Positions 24,937 through 33,641 of a stretch of 64,000 nucleotides of DNA are shown here, in pieces. Origin of the DNA: Paenibacillus aestuarii (GTDB taxonomy: Bacteria; Bacillota; Bacilli; Paenibacillales; NBRC-103111). The stretch's first letter is position 1. Every line of letters starts with the position of its first letter. Made by a program: the position numbers and the translations under genes. Below the pieces are notes generated by a model. It saw only the letters and a program-made list of their open reading frames with translations, had not been told where the DNA came from and made no database searches. The DNA lies in NCBI RefSeq assembly GCF_027789125.1, contig NZ_JAQFVF010000061.1, forward strand, positions 1 through 64,000. Reading direction: 5' to 3'.

Positions 24937-26622
24937 ATGGCTAATCCGAAAATGCGTAGCGACATGATTAAAAAAGGTTTTGACCGCGCTCCTCATCGCA
25001 GCTTGCTGCGTGCTGCCGGTGTGAAAGAGGAAGATTTTGGAAAACCGTTTATTGCAGTCTGCAATTCTTATATTGACATCATTCCTGGTCACGTGCACCT
25101 GCAAGAATTTGGCAAGTTGGTTAAGGAAGCTATTCGTGAAGCGGGCGGCGTTCCTTTCGAATTCAACACGATCGGTGTTGATGACGGTATCGCGATGGGC
25201 CATATCGGCATGCGTTATTCCCTGCCAAGCCGGGAAATTATCGCCGATTCCCTGGAAACCGTCGTGAACGCGCACTGGTTCGACGGTCTCATCTGTATTC
25301 CGAACTGTGACAAAATTACACCAGGCATGATTATGGGCGCACTTCGCGTGAACATCCCGACGATGCTCGTCAGCGGCGGCCCGATGAAAGCCGGTAAAGA
25401 TAAGAACGGCAGATCGATCTCCTTGTCTTCCGTATTTGAAGGCGTCGGCGCTTTCCAAGCGGGAACGCTGGATGAGAAAGGTCTGGAAGAGCTTGAGCAA
25501 TACGGCTGTCCGACTTGCGGCTCCTGCTCTGGTATGTTCACAGCGAACTCCATGAACTGTCTGGCGGAAGGCCTCGGCCTCGCTATGCCAGGTAATGGTA
25601 CGATCCTGGCGGTTGCCGAAGAGCGCAAGCAGTTCGTCAAAGATTGCGCGAAGCAATTGATGGAATTGATCAAACTTGACATTAAACCGCGCGACATCGT
25701 GACGATGGAAGCGATTGACAACGCGTTTGCGCTGGATATGGCGATGGGCGGTTCCACCAATACAGTTCTGCATACGCTGGCTATCGCTGCTGAAGCAGGC
25801 GTGGAGTATCCGATTGCCCGCATCAATGAAGTTGCTGAGCGCGTGCCTCACTTGGCCAAAATTGCCCCTGCCTCCGACTACCACATCGAAGATGTGCACT
25901 TGGCTGGCGGCGTGAGCGCGATCATCAATGAGCTTCTGAAGAAGCCGGGCGCCATGGACGGAGACCGGATCACGGTAACCGGCAAGACGCTGCGCGAGAA
26001 CGTAGCTGGCTGCGAGATTTTGAACACGGACGTTATCCATACGCTGGACAACCCGCACAGTGAGAAAGGCGGTCTGGCTGTTCTGTTTGGCAACCTTGCG
26101 CCAGAGGGCAGTATTGTCAAGGTTGGTGCCGTGGACAAATCCGTAGGCGGACGCCACGTGGGTCCAGCGATTTGCTTTGACTCGCAAGAGGACGCGCTGT
26201 ATGGCATCGCCAACGGCAAAGTGAAGGAAGGCCACGTTGTCGTCATTCGTTACGAAGGACCGAAGGGCGGCCCTGGTATGCCAGAGATGCTGGCGCCAAC
26301 TTCGCAAATCGTCGGCATGGGTCTGGGAGCCAAAGTCGGTCTGATCACAGATGGACGTTTCTCCGGCGCATCGCGCGGTATTTCCATCGGTCACATCTCG
26401 CCTGAGGCGGCTGAGGGTGGACCGCTGGCCTTCGTTCAAGACGGCGACATCATCGATCTGGACATGAACAATCGCAAGATTGAGCTGCAGATCAGCGAAG
26501 AAGAGATGGCGAAGCGCCGCGAGAACTGGAAAGGCTTTGAGCCGAAGATCCAGTCCGGCTACTTGGCGCGTTACTCCAAGCTGGTGACGAATGCTAGCGC
26601 GGGCGGTATTTTGAAAATCTAA
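24937..26622 (+). CDS. ilvD: Dihydroxy-acid dehydratase
   Basis: The iron-sulfur dehydratase of isoleucine, valine and pantothenate synthesis. The 561-residue protein has [26 protein letters not shown] and [17 protein letters not shown], which supply the cluster cysteines. The C-terminal barrel has [20 protein letters not shown]. The ATG at 24937 follows AGAGGAGAG. It stands alone here, not with ilvBNC/leu. A strong terminator follows. Confidence 0.97.
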   Translation: MANPKMRSDMIKKGFDRAPHRSLLRAAGVKEEDFGKPFIAVCNSYIDIIPGHVHLQEFGKLVKEAIREAGGVPFEFNTIGVDDGIAMGHIGMRYSLPSREIIADSLETVVNAHWFDGLICIPNCDKITPGMIMGALRVNIPTMLVSGGPMKAGKDKNGRSISLSSVFEGVGAFQAGTLDEKGLEELEQYGCPTCGSCSGMFTANSMNCLAEGLGLAMPGNGTILAVAEERKQFVKDCAKQLMELIKLDIKPRDIVTMEAIDNAFALDMAMGGSTNTVLHTLAIAAEAGVEYPIARINEVAERVPHLAKIAPASDYHIEDVHLAGGVSAIINELLKKPGAMDGDRITVTGKTLRENVAGCEILNTDVIHTLDNPHSEKGGLAVLFGNLAPEGSIVKVGAVDKSVGGRHVGPAICFDSQEDALYGIANGKVKEGHVVVIRYEGPKGGPGMPEMLAPTSQIVGMGLGAKVGLITDGRFSGASRGISIGHISPEAAEGGPLAFVQDGDIIDLDMNNRKIELQISEEEMAKRRENWKGFEPKIQSGYLARYSKLVTNASAGGILKI

Positions 26623-26631
26623 TTGCAGAAT

Positions 26632-26686
26632 AAAAAAGCTTTGCTTAAAGCGGCATGTGTGCTGCTTTTGAGCAGAGCTTTTTTTG
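26632..26686 (+). terminator. Terminator of ilvD
   Basis: AAAAGCTTTGCT pairs with AGCAGAGCTTTTTT around a GC-rich inner segment. Confidence 0.8.
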
Positions 26687-26710
26687 TTGAAAATAAGGGG
26701 ATGTAAAATT

Positions 26711-26745
26711 CCTATGATCCGGTCGAGCGTCATGAAAGCTTTTTT
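26711..26745 (-). repeat. Intergenic repeat family R1, copy 3 (inverted, short)
   Basis: On the minus strand the segment reads GCTTTCATGACGCTCGACCG then GATCATAGG, sharing the CTTTCATGACCCTCGACCGG core of the copies at 2947 and 33642. The right half (CTATGATGAAAATTT) is missing. Confidence 0.6.
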
Positions 26746-26794
26746 GGCTGCGGCTGGTGGGGGCTGGGCCTAGCTAGGTTAACCCTGCCAAAGT

Positions 26795-26870
26795 GGATAT
26801 TCCGCTCTAGGGAGGCTTGTGAGGGCCCGTCTGTCCCGGCGGCATGGCGGATATTCCGCTTTAGGGAGGC
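26795..26870 (+). repeat. Tandem intergenic repeat, family R3 (GGATATTCCGCTYTAGGGAGGC)
   Basis: GGATATTCCGCTCTAGGGAG (26795) and GGATATTCCGCTTTAGGGAG (26849), both followed by GC, are 54 bp apart with one mismatch. A decayed relative (GCGGTTTTCCCGCC) follows near 26899. They fill the gap between ilvD and the convergent permease gene, where no gene or terminator other than that of ilvD is visible. Confidence 0.7.
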
Positions 26871-26918
26871 AGGCGAGGGTTCTGGTGCCCCTTCAAAGCG
26901 GTTTTCCCGCCATATGCA

Positions 26919-28091
26919 TCAAAGATGGAAAAACTTCATAAAAAGGAGTGAACCTGCGAAAACAGTAACGCCTACCAGAATAGACAGTGTCAGCACAAAG
27001 CGCGCTTTGAAGATAGATAGCAGCATGAACGTGCTTTTGACATCAATCATCGGCCCGAAAACGAGAAAAGCCAGAATGGAACCCGCTGAAAAAGTGCTGG
27101 AGAAGGAAGTGACGACGAAGGCATCCGTGGTGGAACAAAGCGAAAGCAGATAAGCAAAGCCCATCATGAACAAGTGGGAAATAATGGCCCCTTGGCCGAT
27201 AGCGCTAAGGCTATCTTTGGTAATAAAAGTTTGAACGAGCGCTGTGAGCATGGCGCCGATCATAAGGTACTTGCTCATTTCGTACAATTCGGAAGTGCCA
27301 TGGCTCAGCATCATCGCCAATCGGCCGCCGTGCGCGTGGCTGTGGTCATGGGCATGGCCATGATCATGCCCATGATGGTGATCGTGGTCATGGTCATGGT
27401 GGTGGTCATGACCATGGTTATGGCCAAGATGGTCATGATTATGATGACCACCGGAATGCACACGAATGTCAGCATTCGTGTGATCGTGCGCACCAGCGCC
27501 ACCACCTGCATGCACATGCGTGCCGCCGCCGCTGCTGGGCGCGATAGGCTGCCGCAGCGGGCTGCTTCTGAGGAACTGTGTCAGCACGAAGCCGACGACA
27601 AGCGCGACGAGGAACGCGAGGCCCATTCGTGAATAGGCCATCGCCGGCTCGCTGCGAAAAGCCATATACGTGGAGGCGAACACGATCGGATTGAGAATCG
27701 GTCCGACGAGGATGAAAATGACGGCGATGTAGACCGGCATCCCTTTACGCATAAGCCGGCGCACAAAAGGGATCATCCCGCACTCACAAAGCGGGAACAT
27801 AATGCCCAGCACGCAGCCGAACAAGATGCCGACGAGCGGATGGCGCGGTGTCATGCGGCGGATGAACGACTCCGGGATGAAGCCTTCGACAATGGTGGAA
27901 AGCAAGATACCCAATAGCATGAAAGGCAGCGCATCCAGGAAAATATCCATAAACTGAGCGAACACAAGCCTGACTTCATGCGTCACCAAAGTGACGTCCG
28001 GAAGCGGTCTTGTATTCAGGATCAGAATGATTAATCCCATGCAAATGGCGGTGGTGACAGGAAGACTCCATCGGTACAGAGCGGAAGCCAA
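26919..28091 (-). CDS. DUF318 (YcgR-like) permease with a His-rich cytoplasmic loop
   Basis: The 390-residue membrane protein has about eight to ten helices. It carries the family motif GIMFPLCECGMIPFVRRL and its counterpart LSLCSTTDAFVVTSF. Between the two halves lies a loop of about 90 residues very rich in His, Asp and Gly (about residues 180-270), which should bind transition metals. Related DUF318 permeases are often associated with metal stress and with a DUF1980 partner, absent here. The transported substrate is unknown. It runs divergently from trpS. Confidence 0.85.
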   Translation of the reverse strand: MASALYRWSLPVTTAICMGLIILILNTRPLPDVTLVTHEVRLVFAQFMDIFLDALPFMLLGILLSTIVEGFIPESFIRRMTPRHPLVGILFGCVLGIMFPLCECGMIPFVRRLMRKGMPVYIAVIFILVGPILNPIVFASTYMAFRSEPAMAYSRMGLAFLVALVVGFVLTQFLRSSPLRQPIAPSSGGGTHVHAGGGAGAHDHTNADIRVHSGGHHNHDHLGHNHGHDHHHDHDHDHHHGHDHGHAHDHSHAHGGRLAMMLSHGTSELYEMSKYLMIGAMLTALVQTFITKDSLSAIGQGAIISHLFMMGFAYLLSLCSTTDAFVVTSFSSTFSAGSILAFLVFGPMIDVKSTFMLLSIFKARFVLTLSILVGVTVFAGSLLFMKFFHL

Positions 28092-28172
28092 GTCGCATTA
28101 CCCCTTTGTCCTAAAAATGTCATACATCCCTATCCTATGTACAAGACGCTATGGATAGGACAGATTGCTTGA

Positions 28173-28200
28173 TTGACATTGTGGAACGAGGGTGTATAAT
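28173..28200 (+). promoter_or_regulatory. Sigma-A promoter of the trpS leader
   Basis: TTGACA (28173-28178), 16 bp, TATAAT (28195-28200). Both hexamers match the consensus perfectly. Confidence 0.85.
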
Positions 28201-28209
28201 AGTATAAAA

Positions 28210-28512
28210 TCAGTAAGCGAAGACAGGAACAAGTAAGCTTGAATGGCTGTTTCCCAGAGAGCCGGTGGTTGGTGCGAACCGGTGAAACGCGCAAGCCGAA
28301 TGGATCCTTGAGCTTGAGGCTGAACGCAGTGACGGATGACCAGAACCTAGGCTGGCTATTATACCGTTTTTGTCAGTATGCTGAACGGCCGCTCCCCGTT
28401 ATCGGAGTTTGAAGGTCTTATGAGCTTAGCGATGCGAATGGCTGTGATCATAGACAAATTAGGGTGGTACCACGGTCTCTCGTCCCTTGCGGCGAGAGGC
28501 CTTTTTGACGTT
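28210..28512 (+). promoter_or_regulatory. T-box leader, tryptophan-specific
   Basis: The leader has the AG-bulge segment CAGAGAGCCGGTGG with its apical stem. The specifier TGG (28301-28303) sits in the context GAA-TGG-ATCCTTGAGC. The T-box sequence AGGGTGGTACCACGG is at 28461-28475. An intrinsic terminator follows (CTCTCG / CGAGAG then CTTTTT, to about 28506). Uncharged tRNA-Trp would pair with the specifier and T-box and switch on trpS downstream. Confidence 0.94.
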
Positions 28513-28563
28513 TATTCAGCAGTATTTTACAATATATGGCAACTGACTACGGGAGGGAATTGT

Positions 28564-29544
28564 ATGAAAAGAGTATTATCCGGGATGCAATCCAGCGGAC
28601 AACTGACGATTGGCAACTATATCGGCGCACTGCGCAACTATGTCAAATTGCAGCACTTGCATCAATGTTTCTTTATGGTCGTGGATATGCACGCGATCAC
28701 GGTTCCGCAGGAACCGGCTGCGCTCCGTGAACAGACGGAGATGGCCGCGGCTCTGTACGTAGCGGCAGGTCTGGACCCGAACAAAGCGACCATCTTCCTG
28801 CAGTCGCATGTAAGCGCCCATGCGGAGCTGGGATGGATCATGACGACGCTGACCAACATGGGTGAGCTGGAGCGCATGACGCAGTTCAAGGACAAGGCCG
28901 AGGGCAAGGATTCCGTCGGCGCTGGCTTGTTCACGTATCCATCGCTGATGGCGGCGGACATTCTCCTCTATAATGCTGATATTATTCCGGTCGGAGACGA
29001 CCAGAAGCAGCATCTGGAGCTGACACGCGACTTGGCGAACCGCTTTAATAACCGTTTCGGTGAGTACTTCACGATGCCTGAGGCGTACATGCCTGAAGTG
29101 GGTGCGAGAATTATGTCCCTGGACGATGCTTCCAAAAAAATGAGCAAGAGCTCGCCGAATCCGGGTAGCTTCATCGGCATGCTCGATGAGCCGGACGTCA
29201 TCCGCAAGAAGCTGAGCCGCGCGGTGACCGATTCCGGCCGCGAAGTGAAATTCGATCCGCAGAACAAGCGCGAAGTCAGCAACCTGATGAGCATCTACTC
29301 CCATTTTGCGGAGATGAGTCTTGTTGAGATTGAAGCGAAGTATGAGGGACAAGGATATGGGCCATTCAAAAAAGATTTGGCCGAGCAAATTGTCGCTGTG
29401 CTGGAGCCGATTCAGCAGCGTTACAAAGAAATCCGCCGTTCCGGCGAGATTCACGACGTGCTGAAAAAAGGCGCGCAGGAAGCCGCCGAAGTAGCCAATC
29501 AGACGCTGCTTGAAGTGAAGAAGCGGATGGGGTTTGTACTGTAA
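28564..29544 (+). CDS. trpS: Tryptophan-tRNA ligase
   Basis: A class I aminoacyl-tRNA synthetase of 326 residues. The HIGH-type motif is TIGN in SSGQLTIGNYIGALRNYV. KMSKS is present in DDASKKMSKSSPN. Also diagnostic are DMHAITVPQ and PVGDDQKQHLELTRD. The ATG at 28564 follows GGGAGGG; the frame is open through part of the T-box leader, which is not coding. Regulation is by the upstream Trp T-box, matching the product. Confidence 0.97.
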   Translation: MKRVLSGMQSSGQLTIGNYIGALRNYVKLQHLHQCFFMVVDMHAITVPQEPAALREQTEMAAALYVAAGLDPNKATIFLQSHVSAHAELGWIMTTLTNMGELERMTQFKDKAEGKDSVGAGLFTYPSLMAADILLYNADIIPVGDDQKQHLELTRDLANRFNNRFGEYFTMPEAYMPEVGARIMSLDDASKKMSKSSPNPGSFIGMLDEPDVIRKKLSRAVTDSGREVKFDPQNKREVSNLMSIYSHFAEMSLVEIEAKYEGQGYGPFKKDLAEQIVAVLEPIQQRYKEIRRSGEIHDVLKKGAQEAAEVANQTLLEVKKRMGFVL

Positions 29545-29547
29545 AAA

Positions 29548-29597
29548 CAAAAGTGGTTAAGTCAAGAGCGATGCGCTCTGGCTTAACCACTTTTTTT
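29548..29597 (+). terminator. Bidirectional terminator between trpS and bshA
   Basis: AAGTGGTTAAG / CTTAACCACTT arms with an inner GAGCG/CGCTC stem and T-run; both flanking genes converge on it. Confidence 0.9.
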
Positions 29598-29604
29598 GCT
29601 CGCG

Positions 29605-30756
29605 TCACATGTTCACAGAGGGCTTCAGCCGCTGTGAATTCCCCACGACGCGGTAGTAGATGTCTTCGTATTGTTCCACGACGGAGGCCGCGGAAAACTT
29701 CATGCGTGCCTGCTGCATGCCCGCACGTGAGAAATCGCTCCACAGCTGCGGGTCGCGCAGCAGTTGCACGGCATAGGCTGCCATCTGCTGCGTATCGCCG
29801 ACCGATGCAAGGAAGCCGTCAATGCCGTGGCGGACCACTTCCGGGATGCCTCCGGCTTCGGAGCCGATTGTCGGCACGCCTGCAGCCATGGCTTCCAAAG
29901 CGACGAGACCGAAGCTCTCCTTCTCCGAAGGGAGCAGGAGCAGGTCGGCGAGGCCGATCACCTCGGCTACGTTGTTTTGCTTGCCGAGGAAGTGCACTCG
30001 GTTCGTGAGCCCCAGCTCCTTCACCTGGTTCACGGCCTTGGCCAGGTCCGGGCCTTCGCCGACAAAAATAAGATGCGAAGGCACCTGTCTATGTACAGCA
30101 GCGAAGATGTCGATGACATCGGTAATCCGTTTCACCGGCCGGAAGTTGGACATATGCAGCAAGATCTTCTCTTGCGGCTGGGCGAACCCGGCTCGGAGCT
30201 GCGGATTGGCAGGCGTCATGTAATCCCGCGGATCGACGAAGTTGTAGACAAGATCAATCTCTTTATCAATCGCGAGCACGTCGTACGTCTCCAGCATTAA
30301 ATCCCGTGAAACCGCGGTGACAGCATCGCTCTCATGAATAGCCATGCGGATCAGATCGCGCAGCGACGGGTCATGTCCAAGAATCGTGATGTCGGTCCCG
30401 TGCAAAGTTGTGACCACTTTCAAATGTTCCCCGACCATTTGCTTCGCCAAATAAGCGCAAATCGCATGCGGGACTGCGTAATGGACATGCAGCAAGTCCA
30501 GCTGCTCCTGCTTGGCAACCTGCGCAAGCTTATTGGCCAGCGCCAAATCATAAGGCGGATAGCGGAACACATAATAATCGCTGACTTCCACCTCATGATA
30601 AAAAATGTTTGTATGGAACTGGCCAAGGCGAAAAGGCATCCGATCCGTAATAAAATGGACTTCATGGCCTTTCTCCGCCAGCATCTTGCCCAGCTCTGTC
30701 GCTACGACACCGGAACCGCCGAGTGTCGGGTAGCAAGCAATACCGATTTTCAGCAT
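29605..30756 (-). CDS. bshA: N-acetyl-alpha-D-glucosaminyl L-malate synthase
   Basis: The GT4 glycosyltransferase of the first bacillithiol step, joining UDP-GlcNAc to L-malate. The 383-residue protein begins MLKIGIACYPTLGGSGVVAT. It has VHYAVPHAICAYLAKQM, VVTTLHGTDITILG and the C-terminal EKESFGLVALEAMAAGVPT with the nucleotide-sugar EX7E region. The ATG at 30756 follows GAGGTG. The window contains no bshB or bshC. Confidence 0.94.
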   Translation of the reverse strand: MLKIGIACYPTLGGSGVVATELGKMLAEKGHEVHFITDRMPFRLGQFHTNIFYHEVEVSDYYVFRYPPYDLALANKLAQVAKQEQLDLLHVHYAVPHAICAYLAKQMVGEHLKVVTTLHGTDITILGHDPSLRDLIRMAIHESDAVTAVSRDLMLETYDVLAIDKEIDLVYNFVDPRDYMTPANPQLRAGFAQPQEKILLHMSNFRPVKRITDVIDIFAAVHRQVPSHLIFVGEGPDLAKAVNQVKELGLTNRVHFLGKQNNVAEVIGLADLLLLPSEKESFGLVALEAMAAGVPTIGSEAGGIPEVVRHGIDGFLASVGDTQQMAAYAVQLLRDPQLWSDFSRAGMQQARMKFSAASVVEQYEDIYYRVVGNSQRLKPSVNM

Positions 30757-30934
30757 CGGGTTCACCTCACGCTTTTTACAAATTCTACACATATTTCAAT
30801 AATAAAATATTTTCATTTTGGTAATAAAATTGATGAAAAAAAGTAGTGGTACTGGACAACTACTTCTTTTAGGCTAGTTTTTTACTTGGTCGTGAGAAAA
30901 GTATAGCTTTCTAGTCAAGCCGGTGTCAACGGTT

Positions 30935-31111
30935 CTAATTGTCCCTTTTGCGCAGCTTGGCTTTAACGACGAAACCATAACCGATAAAACCGATTGCGAT
31001 AACAGCGCAAAGCAGTACCATCCAAGGCTGTCTGAGGGCGATGAACAAACTGATGCCGGCCAGTAGTAAGGTGCCGATAACAGCGAATAGAAGTGCGAGC
31101 GGTTTGCTCAT
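30935..31111 (-). CDS. Small two-helix membrane protein (DUF5325-like)
   Basis: The 58-residue protein has two hydrophobic helices (LALLFAVIGTLLLAGISLFI and WMVLLCAVIAIGFIGYGFVV) and a basic tail KAKLRKRDN. It resembles the DUF5325/YlaF group of Bacillales by length and layout, a tentative match. The ATG at 31111 follows AGGTGA by 5 bases. Confidence 0.65.
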   Translation of the reverse strand: MSKPLALLFAVIGTLLLAGISLFIALRQPWMVLLCAVIAIGFIGYGFVVKAKLRKRDN

Positions 31112-31172
31112 GAAGGTCACCTGCTTTCTATCGATAAACTTATCTTACCATTTTAAACTTTTTTCATCGCTG

Positions 31173-31202
31173 TGCATATAATTTCATTTCCTTCACATAC
31201 TA
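31173..31202 (+). promoter_or_regulatory. Sigma-G-type promoter of the second SASP gene
   Basis: TGCATA (31173-31178), 17 bp, CATACTA (31196-31202), a good match to forespore sigma-G promoters. Confidence 0.7.
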
Positions 31203-31261
31203 TCTTTGCAAGCTTGCAAATACATCAAAGATCATAGCTGACTGAAAGGAGCAAGATCCTT

Positions 31262-31486
31262 ATGGCACAAAATCGCAGCAGTAACACATTGATCGTTCCA
31301 CAAGCTAATGCAGCATTAGACCAAATGAAATATGAGGTAGCTCAAGAGCTAGGCATTCAAGCTCCTCAAGATGGTTACTGGGGCCATATGGCTACCCGTG
31401 ACACTGGCGCGATCGGTGGTAACATCACTCGCCGCTTGGTGCAAATCGCTGAGCAAACATTGGCGGGTCAAGGCAACTACCGTTAA
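31262..31486 (+). CDS. Alpha/beta-type small acid-soluble spore protein (second copy)
   Basis: The 74-residue spore DNA-binding protein has MKYEVAQELGI and GHMATRDTGAIGGNITRRLV, the conserved protease site and DNA-binding regions. GAAAGGAGCAAG precedes the ATG at 31262. It is a paralogue of the gene at 23299 and should be made in the forespore and degraded by Gpr during germination. Confidence 0.96.
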   Translation: MAQNRSSNTLIVPQANAALDQMKYEVAQELGIQAPQDGYWGHMATRDTGAIGGNITRRLVQIAEQTLAGQGNYR

Positions 31487-31506
31487 TCTCGAGAAGTGGA
31501 ATAGCG

Positions 31507-31536
31507 AGCCCGGAGGATCATTCCTCCGGGCTTTTG
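31507..31536 (+). terminator. Terminator of the second SASP gene
   Basis: GCCCGGAGG / CCTCCGGGC with a 6-base loop and TTTTG. Confidence 0.85.
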
Positions 31537-31581
31537 TTTTGGCCAAAATAAAGACGCGTCCGACAACGCGCCTTGGTTTGC

Positions 31582-32565
31582 TTATAAGAGATCGACTTTC
31601 AGTTTCTTCTCCAGTCGCGACTCATTGACCCAGCCTACGTAAGAATCAAGGGTCAAAAAGTTGTGATCCATCCGTAGAACGGCCACGAACGGATACTGCT
31701 TGCGGTGGCGGTATCTCACGTCAGCCCAGCGAACTTCGTAGCCCCAGTGATGCTCACTAACTTCTGCGCACGCGTAAGAGGAGAAGTACAGCAGAGCCTG
31801 GATATTCTCATGCTTTTTGGAAGCTTCAATGGCTGGATGCTCTTCGCATTTGATCGTATCGATCCACTTCAGTTTCAAATTGCGAAGCTCACCGAGCTGG
31901 AACGTGCCATCGGTTCTTCGTTTCACGACATTCCATACATAGAAGTGAAAAGTGACGATCAGGGTATACTTATCGCCTGGCTGGTACGTAGGGTCTTTGC
32001 GGTAAAGTCCCTTTTCTAATATATAATGATCCAGCGATCGCCACATATAGTACAGTGCGATTAAGGCGTAAAGGAACGGAAAAATGAGCTGCGGTTTGGC
32101 CAAATGGAACGACCACATAAAGATCGCGACCAGATGGCTTAAAAAGATGAAAGGATCAAAAATGTGTATAATGTTCCATGACACCCACTTTTCTGAAAAA
32201 GGGCGCAGCGCCTGTGTTCCATACGTATTGAATAAGTCAGTAAACACATGAAAGCAGACGGCGATGGCGACCCACATCCCCACGTGAAGAAGAGGAAGTC
32301 CGTGGAAGCATAGCGCAAGCGCTCCGGTGATGAGCAGTGTCCAGATCAATAAAGCGGGCAAGGAATGCGAGCGGCCGCGATGATTGCGGATGTACGTAGC
32401 GTTTCCTTTGAACCGGAGCAAACCGTCCACGTCAGGAATCTGGGAACCGATGACGGTTCCGACGAATACGGCTGTAGTAACAGCCGGACTAGCTGCAACG
32501 ACTGGGTCGATTTGCGACAAACCCGCTAACCCTAAACCGATAACGAGATGTGTGCCAGTGTCCAA
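31582..32565 (-). CDS. yfhP: YfhP-like membrane-bound metal-dependent hydrolase
   Basis: The 327-residue protein has the N-terminal DUF457/YdjM-type membrane domain with the conserved metal-ligand pattern SQIPDVDGLLR, NHRGRSHSLPALL and CFHVFTDLFNTYG. Several helices follow, then a soluble C-terminal half. YfhP homologues are implicated in phospholipid or stress functions, but the substrate is unknown. TTG at 32565 is the start because AGGAGGA lies 6 bases upstream. Confidence 0.83.
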   Translation of the reverse strand: MDTGTHLVIGLGLAGLSQIDPVVAASPAVTTAVFVGTVIGSQIPDVDGLLRFKGNATYIRNHRGRSHSLPALLIWTLLITGALALCFHGLPLLHVGMWVAIAVCFHVFTDLFNTYGTQALRPFSEKWVSWNIIHIFDPFIFLSHLVAIFMWSFHLAKPQLIFPFLYALIALYYMWRSLDHYILEKGLYRKDPTYQPGDKYTLIVTFHFYVWNVVKRRTDGTFQLGELRNLKLKWIDTIKCEEHPAIEASKKHENIQALLYFSSYACAEVSEHHWGYEVRWADVRYRHRKQYPFVAVLRMDHNFLTLDSYVGWVNESRLEKKLKVDLL

Positions 32566-32618
32566 TGAAGTTCCTCCTAAGGCCTCGGTAGAGGTTTTTT
32601 CAGTCAACCTTCGATAAG

Positions 32619-32639
32619 ACCTTGATCGTGGATGTCAAG
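32619..32639. promoter_or_regulatory. Small inverted repeat upstream of yfhP
   Basis: CCTTGA / TCAAGG arms separated by 9 bases, lying in the divergent region between yfhP and the 32722 gene. It could be a protein site or chance. Confidence 0.3.
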
Positions 32640-32721
32640 GTTGTTTACCTTTGGTTGATTGGTAAGCATAAGTCTAGTTTACCATTTTGGAGCAAAAAAT
32701 AAATCAGAAGGAGTGCTAAAA

Positions 32722-33015
32722 ATGTTTAAAGTTTTTGTTGAATATGCAGTCAAAGCGGAGGGGCGCTCGACCTATCTCATCTATATGCAGGAGCTTAGGA
32801 AGCGGGAAGGGCGTTTGGAGCTGCTGGAGGGTACTGACCAGCCGGGGCTTTTTGTCGAGATTTGGGATGGACTGACGTTCGAGGAATATGAAGCGCTCAA
32901 AAAAGAGCGGCTCACGCCTGCGGCTACTGAAGAAAGAGGCGCCTCATGGGAGCAGTGGATCGAAGGCGGACTGCGGAAGCTGCATATGTGGCATTTCACC
33001 GCGGTAAATAAATAA
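32722..33015 (+). CDS. Hypothetical protein (97 residues)
   Basis: A small soluble protein beginning MFKVFVEYAVKAEGRSTYLI with a ferredoxin-like alternation of strands and helices (FVEIWDGLTFEEYEALKKER). It may be an antibiotic-biosynthesis-monooxygenase-like dimeric barrel by pattern, which is only a guess. AGAAGGAG precedes the ATG at 32722. Divergent from yfhP and followed by a strong terminator. Confidence 0.7.
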   Translation: MFKVFVEYAVKAEGRSTYLIYMQELRKREGRLELLEGTDQPGLFVEIWDGLTFEEYEALKKERLTPAATEERGASWEQWIEGGLRKLHMWHFTAVNK

Positions 33016-33016
33016 T

Positions 33017-33060
33017 AAAAAGCCGCGGCTCTATATGGATAGAGCACTGCGGCTTTTTTT
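33017..33060 (+). terminator. Bidirectional terminator before gerQ
   Basis: AAAGCCGC..GCTCTAT / ATAGAGC..GCGGCTTT followed by T-run; it separates convergent genes. Confidence 0.88.
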
Positions 33061-33066
33061 GCATGC

Positions 33067-33507
33067 TTAGCGGACTTGAGTTCCTTGCCCACCGCCATAC
33101 GGATAGTAATAGTTCAGTTCTTCATCAAAAGTGATGTAGTCCAGGTTCACCATAAGCAGTAAGTAGCGCATGCCTGTCGTAGGATCGCTAATGATGATGT
33201 GGTCGCGGCCGGCTGCTTCCAATCTGCCTTTAAAAATTTTGGCGTTCCATTCCGAGTTGTTCTCATATGTCATATACAAAGTAGCCATTTTGCCGAGGTT
33301 TAAACGGAGAATGTTCTCGATGAACGATTGCTCCATAGGCAGTTGGCCTGGCGTTCCAATTTGTCCTGGGGCGCCTGGAACGCCTGTGTAAGTAGCTGGA
33401 CCCGTAGGTGTTGCGGCTGGCGGTGTTGCTGTAGGGTGTGCAGGGTTCAACGGATAAGGATAGCCGTACGGTACTTGCATCCCTGCCTTGTAAGGGTTGT
33501 TCATCAT
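33067..33507 (-). CDS. gerQ: Spore coat protein GerQ
   Basis: The 146-residue coat protein has a Pro/Gly/Tyr-rich N-terminal half and the conserved C-terminal domain PMEQSFIENILRLNLGKMAT, GRDHIIISDPTTGMRYLLLM and LDYITFDEEL. GerQ is cross-linked in the spore coat by transglutaminase Tgl and is needed for CwlJ localisation during germination. The ATG at 33507 follows AAGGAGGA; an upstream TTG at 33516 is too close to that site. Confidence 0.95.
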   Translation of the reverse strand: MMNNPYKAGMQVPYGYPYPLNPAHPTATPPAATPTGPATYTGVPGAPGQIGTPGQLPMEQSFIENILRLNLGKMATLYMTYENNSEWNAKIFKGRLEAAGRDHIIISDPTTGMRYLLLMVNLDYITFDEELNYYYPYGGGQGTQVR

Positions 33508-33641
33508 AATTTGCAAATCCTCCTTGAGCTTTCCAATCGAAAGCTTTCTTCATTTTGCGTTTTGGCACTGGGCCATTTCCCTAATCATCATATGAGCAGG
33601 AGCCCATTTGGTGACTAAAAATCTGCGCCATTTACGCAAAT

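Noticed and set aside
24934-26733. A 599-codon open frame antisense to ilvD
   Set aside because: The protein is rich in His, Arg, Gln and Val with no recognisable domain and no ribosome binding site. It arises from codon bias of the highly conserved ilvD.
27174-27632. Plus-strand reading frame rich in Met and Val across 27.2-27.6 kb
   Set aside because: It is the shadow of the His-rich loop of the DUF318 permease and has no ribosome binding site.
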